From Pelargonium cotyledonis (lineage: Eukaryota; Streptophyta; Magnoliopsida; Geraniales; Geraniaceae), in assembly GCA_036897625.1 (NCBI GenBank), contig JAYMTA010000435.1, positions 1 through 28,865 of the forward strand: a stretch of DNA of 28,865 nt, in the 5' to 3' direction. The position numbers and the translations under genes are program-made. Positions 9,833 through 19,291 of the stretch are shown here, piece by piece. Every line of letters begins with the position of its first letter. The first letter of the stretch is position 1. The notes beneath the pieces were generated by a model that saw only the letters and a program-made list of their open reading frames with translations, did not search any database and was not told the DNA's origin.

Positions 9833-10990
9833 CTCGTGCTCGTGGTGATTGTCTTGCATTTTACCAAAAAAAAAAAAAAACATGAATGCCATTTTCATAT
9901 ATTTTGTTTGTGCTAGTCTGATGTTTTTGACTTTTTTGTTCCACAAGTCAATAGGAGCTGTACATATTTTCGATTATCAGGTAGTTTATTGTGATTTTTG
10001 TGACCATCTCTGAAGCTTAAGTCTGTACTTTTCTTATATGGTTAGTTAATAATGTGTGAATTACCAACAATACCCTAAGATAAGTCAGAATCCCATGAGT
10101 TTGTTAGAACAAGAGCAATGAATCTATACGAGGGGGAAAGTTTGACCATAACTAGCTTATCCTTGACTTACGAAAATTGGAAAGTGAACACTCAGTTTGA
10201 GACTGAGGAAGTTGCAATTGCATGCAGTGCCATTTTTTGAAAAATATTTTATGTTAGTTCAATGCTTTTACTTATTTCATTTATCAGGTAGTTCTTAATG
10301 ATTTTGTTGATCTGTCTCTCAAGCTTAACTCTGTTCCATTTTACACAATAGATCATGCAATGCCAGTCTCTTATATTTTGTGTTAGTTTGATGTTTTTGA
10401 CATCTTGTTCCTCAAATCAAGGATCTGTACATATTTCGATTATCAGGTAGTTCATTGTAATTTTTGTGATTGTCTCTCAAGCTTCACTCAGTTCCATAAT
10501 TTTACGAAATAGCATGCAGTGCCATTTTCTTATGTTTTTTTTATTTAGTCTGATGCTTGTACGTATTTCAATTATCAGGTAGTTCAGGGTGTTTTTGGTG
10601 ACTGTCTCTCAAGCTTCCTTCCTTATATTTTGTGTTACACGGATGGTTTCGACTTCTTGTTAAGGATCTGTACATATTATCAGGTAGTTTACAGTAATTT
10701 TGGCAACTCTCTCAAGCTCATTCATTTCCATAATTTTACGAAATAGCATGCAATGCCATTTTCATATATTTTCCGTTTGTCTGAATGGTTGTACATATTT
10801 CAATTATCAGGTAGTTCACGATGATTTTGGTGATTGTCTCTCAAATTTCACTCCTTATATTTTGTGTCACGTTGGTGCTTTTGACTTCTTGTTCCACGAG
10901 TCAAGGAGCTGGACAAATTTCTATACCGGGCAGTTCATGGCGATTTTGGTGGCCGTCTCTCAAGCTTTTTGCTCAGTTGCATTTTGGGAA
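9800..10990 (+). repeat. Degenerate tandem array in the 3' region; each unit carries CAG|GTAG
   Basis: The core TATCAGGTAG, followed by T-rich sequence and (T/C)GTCTCTCAAGCTT, recurs with GTAG at 9829, 9981, 10288, 10447, 10579, 10684 and 10811. An eroded copy (CCGGGCAGTTC) is at 10930. Spacings are 152, 307, 159, 132, 105, 127 and 119 bp; the 307 probably hides a lost unit. Intervening words also recur: GCATGCA(G/A)TGCCATTTT, TTATATTTTGTGTTA, GACTTCTTGTTCCAC and CTGTACATATTTC. The whole array follows the coding region and is probably 3' UTR or just beyond it. Short open frames in it have no family signature. Confidence 0.85.
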
Positions 10991-12090
10991 GGAGCAATGC
11001 AACTTGTTTATGAAATGGTATGAATGACATTTTAGCATATATATTTTGTTTTTAGACTGATGGTTTCAAGTTTCAAGTTAGCTGTACAGAAAAATAGTTA
11101 ACTGAGAAAGAACCAGAACTGTTGATTTTTGAAGTAGTGGAACAGAATACAAAGTATGAGAAATATATATTTTTCTGTTGATATTTTTGTCAACCAAACT
11201 TATAAAATATGTAGAATCTGTACAAGGAACTGTGGATTTAGAAGAAAAAATGTGCACTTTGGTAAATACAAGTCAATGCATAGAATGTGTAGGTACATTG
11301 TGATTTTGTTATTTGCTGTGGCATGGCTTCTTGTTCTTATGGTTCCATTGATTTCAAGTCCATTGGGAAATATATAGAACTGCAACTAAACGTTGTCTTC
11401 TGCTTCATAAGTTTTGGTAGAGGTGGCAACTCGGGTTTCAGAGTTGATAGGGTCAAACTTGAATCGAACTCAAAAAATGTTCGGGTTGAAGTTTTGGTTT
11501 TACATGCAAGTACGTGGGTGTGCCTGACTTGATTTGCAATCACATGGAGATATATCTAACCCAAGCGGAAAATGCAAGTCAGGTTTCGGGTGTTTGTGGG
11601 TTTGGATTCAAATTTTTTTTTTTCCGCTCATGCTATAAGTTAAATTAGTAAGAAAATGAGACCATGTTCGAACACACATATTGTAAGAGCAAAATACGCG
11701 GACACACAATTTGAACCTAATTTGAAATCAAAATTTTTGGGGTTGAATTTCGATGCCCTTAAAATTTGAATCCAAGCCAGATCTATGTTGTTGTCCATGG
11801 TGACAATAATATGGCGCCAATATATGTAATGTTCTTATGTTTTCCATTAAACACTACATCGTTTTTTCACATGTGCGCAGTGTGCTATCAGTTTAAATTA
11901 TGTGTTTGTTTTACTATTGCATGGACTTCACATTATCAACTTTTTTTTGAAAGAAAAAAAAAAGTAAACGTAAACCAATCTATTAATAGTTTGGGGACCA
12001 AAATTGCTCAAATTTTGTCTAATCAGTTCAATCCGGGTTTTCGGGCCTCGTATCTTAGAATAATTCCATCTCAGTCCGGTCCGGTTCTGA
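10991..12090. other. Intergenic spacer between the DRD1-like and RBM28-like genes
   Basis: No gene supported. At 11418 a sequence beginning TAGAGGTGGCAACTCGGG looks like the terminus of a hAT-type element. GGGTTTCAGG/GGGTT-type text follows to about 11620, but no matching right end was found. The remainder is AT-rich with A and T tracts. Open frames here are short and overlap on both strands. Confidence 0.5.
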
Positions 12091-12340
12091 ATAATGGGCT
12101 GTTATTATATTGAAGCCCAATGATCAATAGTTTTGGGCCCACACCACTTGCCATTATTAAAGCCCAAGCATTTAGGCCCAAATTACAATAAAACCCTTCT
12201 CGCAAGTACAAACTGCTCAGCACAGAAACTGAAGGTTTTTGGGTTTTTGATTTAGAGAGCTTTGTTCATTAGGTTCACTTTCTTTTATTTTCTCGCTCAT
12301 TCTCCGCCGGTTTCTTGCTTGCCAAACAGAAGTTGCAGGG
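12091..12340 (+). promoter_or_regulatory. Site II-rich promoter and 5' UTR of the RBM28-like gene
   Basis: TGGGCY motifs, in either orientation, occur at 12095-12100, 12114-12119, 12134-12139, 12136-12141, 12161-12166 and 12175-12180. A telo-box-like AAACCCTT follows at 12191-12198. Site II plus telo-box promoters are known to drive plant ribosomal-protein and nucleolar genes in dividing cells, which fits the product. Transcription probably starts shortly after 12190. No ATG was seen between about 12190 and the start at 12341. Confidence 0.7.
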
Positions 12341-15300
12341 ATGGGAAAGAACAGGAAGAAGGAAGGTGGCGGAGGTAAAGCCGAATCCGCGCATAGTCCT
12401 TCCACTGTATTCGTCGCCAACTTGCCCTACACTTTCACTAACTCCCAGGTACTACTCACCTCCTGTCCCGCTTCTGTTTGGTTACCGAGAAAATCACCGA
12501 ATCGAAAAAGAAAATTTGTATCTGTCTAATGCCTTCGCGTTTCTGTTTGTTTGATGTTTCAGCTTGAAGAAACATTCAGTGATGTTGGACCGATTAGGCG
12601 GTGCTTCTTAGTTACACAGAAAGGTAAGCTACCCGTATATTGATTGATTGTGCCTGAACAACGTAGTTTATTGAGTAATTTGTAAAGATTTCAGGTACTT
12701 TAGTGGAAATCAAGTGTTGTTGATGCTATTGGATTGTGGTTCAAGCAAGTGTGTGTGTGTGTGTGTATTGCACTTGAACTTTGTATGTTTGAAAATTTTA
12801 TCTGTAGCTGAAATGAAGTGTTGATGATATTGGCTTATGGTTCATCATGCAATGGAATCTTACTTGTTTGCTGTTGAGTTTTGTGTTATTTTATGACAAT
12901 GTGAGTTTGAGTTTTTATTATTATTTTATTTTCTTTATTTTATTAACTTTTTTGTGTGTTCATGATCGCAGGATCGACTCAACACCGAGGTTTTGGTTAT
13001 GTTCAATTGTAAGTTATCCATATTGTTCTAGTTATATTTATGTGGTATTATTGAAGCACATTAGCACAATCAGTTGGGGTTGATTCTTTTGTTAATTCTA
13101 TGTTTTGTGTGGACTGAAATATGTTTAAAATCATGCTTTAGTGGTAGTTAAATTTAAATCCTCCTGAAGACTATTCCGAACTTTGTATGATCAAATTTCA
13201 GACAGCTGAAGTTTGTATAATGTAGGGATTACGATTATATTTTATATTTTTTATTTATGATAGGTAGTTAATGTCGCGTGTAAATGTGTTTGAGAGTAAC
13301 CAGTGATAAGCTGCAAAGTTCTTTATGCTTTGTAGTTTGTTGCGTGTCATGAATGTTAAAAAATATAAGATGTCGAGATTACATAAGCAATAAGTTTCTT
13401 GGTTATTTGCTAATTTCTTTGTAAATGAGTTTGTTATGATTGTCTGTTTCCATATTATGATTTTTTTTGAAACATCCATATTATGACTTAGTATTTCAAA
13501 CTCCCTTCAATAGCTGGTCCTTTCTTACTGGTGCATCTGATGCTTGTCATCCCCTGATGCTGATGTAATTGGTTTGGGAATTTTTGAATTCATGCTGACT
13601 TCAGCTTTGCTGCACATAGATTCAACCCTATTTGCAAATTTGGACTTCAATGTATTTCAAGAATTGGTTAAAGTTGTGTTTAGGGAACTGAAAATTGTGT
13701 TTCTTCAGTTACCAATCTATATTGTTAGTTAACTAGTATTTTGTCGGGGGGAAATTGTTTGCATGATCTAGGTTGGGCTACTTCTGTTCATGATTTGTTG
13801 GGATAATTATTGTTTTTATTTCCATTACATGCTAGTATTCGTTTGTTGTGCTATTATTTAAAATTCTAACTGTTATGCTTCTTTAAAACTTCCACTCTTA
13901 CCATTAGTTTGCTCTGGTTCTGTAGTGCTGTTACAGAGGATGCTAATCGTGCCGTTGAGCTTAAGAATGGTTCTTCTGTTGGAGGTCGAAAAATTGGAGT
14001 TAAGCCTGCTATGCATCGTGCTCCACTTGAGCAACGCCGATCCAAGACAAATCAAGGTTTATATGACTATATTCATTTTCAACTTTCAACTGTATTGTTC
14101 TCTTGCCACCATTTCTCCTTGAGTTTGTGTTAAAATGTTTGCTCATTTGTTTACTTATGTTTCAATTATATGCTCAGATGATGCTGTGAAGACGGTGAAT
14201 GACCAAGAAAATATAGCTTCTCAAACAGACAATCCTGCTTCCAACTCGCAGGAAATAGGTAGCATTTTTTAATCAATGATGATTATTGCTTTTTCCCCTT
14301 TTATTATTATTACTACTAATTTATGTTTGGTAAACAAATTCTCAGAGAAACCTGTCAAGGAAGTCTTGGAGAAACCTGTCAAGGAAGTCTCAGAGAAACC
14401 TGTGAAGAAAGTCTCAGAGAAACCCGTGAAGAAAGCCTCAGAGAAACCTGTAAAGGAAGTCTCAGAGACACCTGTGAAGAAAGCGTCAGAGAAGCCTGTG
14501 AAGAAAGCCTCAGAGAAACCTGTAACGGAAATCTCAGAGAAACCTGTGAAACCCGGAAAAGCGGCAATTCCTCATAATGTTTCAACTGAAGAAATGGGCT
14601 CACAAAAGCAGAGGTACTAGATAATGTATTCATTATCTCTGTCTTTTTTCAAGTTAATTTATTTATTCACTTATATGTTAATAATAGCCTGTTCTTGAAA
14701 TTAGGAAAAAAGTGGATTCATATAATTTTTAGAGGATCTCTTGTTCTGTAGAAGTGCAAACCTATAAGTTTTCCAAGAGCCACAACTTGTTAAAATATAC
14801 TAAAATATCATTTTCCACACTGATGCTTGTCTTGTATGCATCCTTTGTACTTAGTATGCACTCCTTTGATGCTTTTAATACTACTTGTAGAATACTGAAG
14901 TCCTTGAAGCACTACTGGTGATATAGTATTTTCTTCGATTTGGTTGTTTGTATGTTTGCTCGTCATTTATGTATACATCCTCTGATTAATTACTTCTTGA
15001 CAGGTAATGGACAAGAATAGACAAAGGTTGCTGCAGGAATGCAGTTAGATTGCAGACAGCATTTTTTTTTTGTGTGTGTGCAGAATTGGGCAGGAGTTTC
15101 TGGTTGAAACTGTTTGTATCATCTTGGTTTATGTCTACTATGTTAATTTGTGGGTCGAGCCATTCATAATATTACGCAGAATACCTGGCTGTGGAGATAA
15201 TGCATTTAAACTTATTTTTTGTGCCTTCATATGTATCCTTATAAGCACTTTCCTTGTGGAAATATTTCTTTTGATCAATCAAATTTTGGCTGTGACATTT

Positions 15301-18300
15301 TTTTTTTATGGATTGAAGGGTTGCTAGGACTGTCATATTTGGTGGTCTTCTCAATGCTGCTATGGCAGAAGAAGTTCATAATCGTGCCAGGGAGAGTGGC
15401 ACTGTATGTTCTATTACCTATCCTCTTCCAAAAGAAGAGCTTCAACAGCATGGTAAGTGCATCTTTGTAATTCATATTACTTTTGGGTCAAGGGGGAGAA
15501 TAGTATACTTTACCACTTTACGTGTTTGGCATGTTCGTGTTGCCTTCTTTCACGATTCCTTTTATATCTGAAGCCACAAAAAAGTTTGCATTTGCTGAAT
15601 CTTATACTGGTCAGACAGGCAGTAACCTCATTTTCCTATTAAAGAGTTAGTTACTGTGTTCTGTTGTTTAAATAGATTCTGGATTGGTTTATTCAATTAA
15701 CCTGATATTGGTATGTTCAAGACATGATTAATTTGAATCTCCGAACATAGAAGACAAGGTTCTTTGAGCTCAATAATGGCTGTTAATCTGTACGGACAGG
15801 AAGATCAGTTGTAACTTTTTATATGTTTGTCTCTGGCTTATTTGCCTATGTGGTTCTGAACACAACTTGCTGATGCCTTACCTTTATGGCTTGTGCACAA
15901 ACTTTGTTTGATTTGAAATGTTAAGAAGATGGGTTTCCACTTTGATGTATTTGACCTACTGTATGTAATTAAAAAGATATTGGTTTAATCTGGGATGGTG
16001 AATTACAACATGTGACCCTTTCCAGCTCTTGCTCGGGATGGATGCAAATTGGACGCTTCAGCAGTGCTGTTTACAAGTATTAAGTCGGCACGCTCTTCTG
16101 TTGCCAGTTTACACCAAAAAGAGATAAAGGGGGGAATTGTATGGGCACGTCAGCTTGGTGGGGAGGTAAAATACATATTGAATAGCTTATCATAATATAT
16201 ATGACACTCCTAATGATCCATTTCTACTCGAGTGTCTTAGTTGAAGAATTTTTTTCCTGTTCAACTACATGATTCTTAGATTGATATTGGTTACTATTTG
16301 TTTTACTTCAATTTTTTTGTTTGGATGTGTTTTAAATAAATGCTCATGTGATGAGTGTCAAGGCTGGTCCAAATTTAGAGGCATATGTGATAGTTAGGAA
16401 AGTAAATGATTGAAAGAAAGATGTATGTCATGTTAGTGAGTAGAAGAAAAGTAGGTGATAAAGGCAGAGTACCATAGCCATCCCTTGGTAATATTTGCGC
16501 ATAACATGATTTTCAAGTGCTTTGGGTGCCGGAAAGTTTGTGACATAAAATACTTATATGTCTGTCATATCTAAAATCTAAGTATTTTGATGTTTGTTTT
16601 GTGCACCAGGGTTCCAAGACTCAGAAGTGGAAACTTATTGTTAGAAATCTTCCTTTCAAGGTTATTTTAGTTTAGCAATAATTTGACCTTCTCCCCTTTT
16701 CTTCAAGTAGACCTTCGACTTCTAAGTTAGTTTGCTAATCTTAATTCCAGGCTAAAGCAAATGAAATCAAGGACGTGTTTTCATCAGCGGGATTTGTCTG
16801 GGACGTATCTATTCCATCTAATTCTGAGACTGGGTATAATCTCAAAACCCCGTAAATATCTCAGTCAATCTAACTTCCATGTTCTGTTTTTCTCATTTTT
16901 GTTTTGCCTTGTGCAGGGAATCCAAGGGATTTGCCTTTGTGAAGTTTACATGCAAACAGGAAGCAGAAAATGTATGGTTTGACAACCGTTATTTGAGTGA
17001 AGAGAAGAACTATGGGCTTAGTTGGAATAATATGTTCTATTTTTAAATATTTTTGTAGGCCATAAAAAAGTTCAACGGGCAAAAGTTTGGTAAAAGATCA
17101 ATGGCTGTTGACTGGGCTGTGTCAAAGAAAGTTTATAGCAGTGGTACTAATGCTGCTGTTGCTTCAGGAGATGGTAAGTTCATGTTACTGAACAGTTTTC
17201 TTGAGTGCATCTGTCATATAATCTTCACAACCTTGAATTTATCAACTAAAATTTGACTGTCCTAATTCATTTATGTGTATTGGAATTTTGAATAAACAAT
17301 TCTATGGTTTCTTCATGGTTGCAAGAAATAAAAGTTTTGGGAATTGTGATTGTTGCTGCAGACCTAAGTGCTCTACGGATCAGTTTGTTCCTGTGGTTTT
17401 CCAATGTGTTTTTCAACAATAGCTTGTCATCCAACTTTGCTTGAGATCAGATGGTAGTGTTTACTCATCTTCAAGGAGTCCACACATAGGTGTTATGCTA
17501 AAAATGAATCATAACCATAATACACTAGTGTTTTGAATTCATTCCTTAACTAGGATTTTTTTTATTGCATAGGTTTTCACTTCTGGAAGTTTAGGATAGG
17601 GTTTAGAGTATGCTAGGCTTTATGCTTGGGTGGTTTATTTTGTTTGGCAACGCAATACCTGGTCTAAAATCATAGTGTATCCTGTCAATTTTTTGTTGTG
17701 TTAGATTATCTCCTGGGTTTTGAATGCTCCTTTCTGCATTTTGTTGACAGAAAAATTTACATTTTGTTTTGTTCTCACCAGAACGAAAAAGAAGGAAAAA
17801 CTACAGATTAGTCCTTGAACTATCAGGAACTTACCAATTTAATCCCCAAACTATTTTTTTGTCAAAACAGTCTCCCAACTATTGAAAATCAGCCTAAATG
17901 GTCCACACTTGTAACTTCTGTTTGTTTTGCTGATGTGATTTAAAAAAAAAAAATGAAATTAATATCTAACGGATGTTAGCGCCAGTACAATTTATTTGGC
18001 GTTCAATAGTTGGGAGACCATTTGGCATAGAATCTGTTCATTGACCAAATTGGTTGGGTCATGATAATCCAGGGACCAATTCGGTAGTTTATCCAAAAAA
18101 ATAATGAAAGAGTTGATCCAAGATGAACAGAAAGATCAAAGATCAAAATTTGTTAATTGTAGTTTTATTTGTTCTTCATGCCCTAGACAATTTCAGGCGG
18201 TTAGTGATCATTGACACTACTCTGCCTTTGTGCATGTGCTTGTTTTTTGACCCTTCCCTTCAGAACTATTTCACCGAGTTTGTCCGTGCGCACACACATT

Positions 18301-19260
18301 TTTGTAATCAAGTATTAAGTTAAGAAGACTGTACCATAACGTGTAATTTCTACAGGACCGCAAAGTGAAAGTGACGAGGAAGATGAGAGTAGTAGTGATG
18401 ATTCAGAAGACGAAGCGTCAGATATTGATGAAGAACCCGAACCCCTTCAAGTGTCTAATGATGCTTCAAATGATACAGATACAATTGATAAAGTAGAAGT
18501 CCCTCCGGAGGTTGATTTTAACAAGGAAGCTGACATTGCAAGAAAAGTTCTTGACAATTTACTCTCAGCATATGCCAAAGGAACTCTTCCTACACTAAAC
18601 GAGGATTCAACGCAGCTTGAGAACAAGGAACTGAATGATAAAGAAAGCGCAGATATTAAAAAAGATTCAAGTGATGTCAAGCCTGGAGATTCGAGCAAAA
18701 TCAAACCGACAACCCCTAAACGTACAGAAGGAGAAGATGATTTGCAGAGAACAGTTTTCATAACCAACCTTCCTTTTGACGTCAGTAACGAGGAAGTGAA
18801 AGAACGGTTCTCTGGGTTTGGAGCAGTGCAATCCTTTTTCCCAGTACTGCATCCGGTGACCAAGTATGAATTATATTTAGGGCTAATTACATATATATAC
18901 TCTGAATTTTAGGCCAAAAACACACGACTACTCCATGTTTCACTTTCTGACAATTTAACTACCCCATGTTATCAGTATTGTGTAACTCCTTAAATTTGAC
19001 TAAAAAAATTTTTCTCCTTCCTCACATGCGGTCACGTGACATATAATTCTATTAATGCCTAAATTGCTCTTATTCTTCAAAAATTTGAAAATCATTAATA
19101 TAGCTCTATATAAACCTTTCAAATTTACGTATTAAAGAATCATATGGGTCATGTGACTAGCACCCAAGGAAAATGAAAATTTGGTCGACTATAACTGATT
19201 ACCCAATTATTGATAACATAGGGTTTTCATTTGTTTTTGGCCTGTAACAAAGGGTGTGTA

Positions 19261-19291
<31 letters not shown>

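Noticed and set aside
10700..11027. Overlapping plus-strand frames of 107 and 68 codons
   Set aside because: They fall in and just after the degenerate 3' array, in two frames at once, with no recognisable protein.
14345..14555. CRISPR-like array
   Set aside because: The 24-bp units are contiguous with no spacers and encode an in-frame peptide inside a eukaryotic exon.
14379..14633. Minus-strand and second-frame open readings across the 24-bp repeats
   Set aside because: A repeat whose length is a multiple of three stays open in several frames. Only the EKPVK frame joins neighbouring exons in phase.
15070..15327. 85-codon plus-strand frame in RBM28 intron 6
   Set aside because: Hydrophobic composition from T-rich intron sequence. 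It overlaps other frames on both strands and is not needed to join exons 6 and 7.
18447..18863. 138-codon minus-strand frame
   Set aside because: Exactly antisense to RBM28 exon 13, whose Ser/Asp/Glu-rich codons leave the reverse strand open. The plus-strand frame is the real one.
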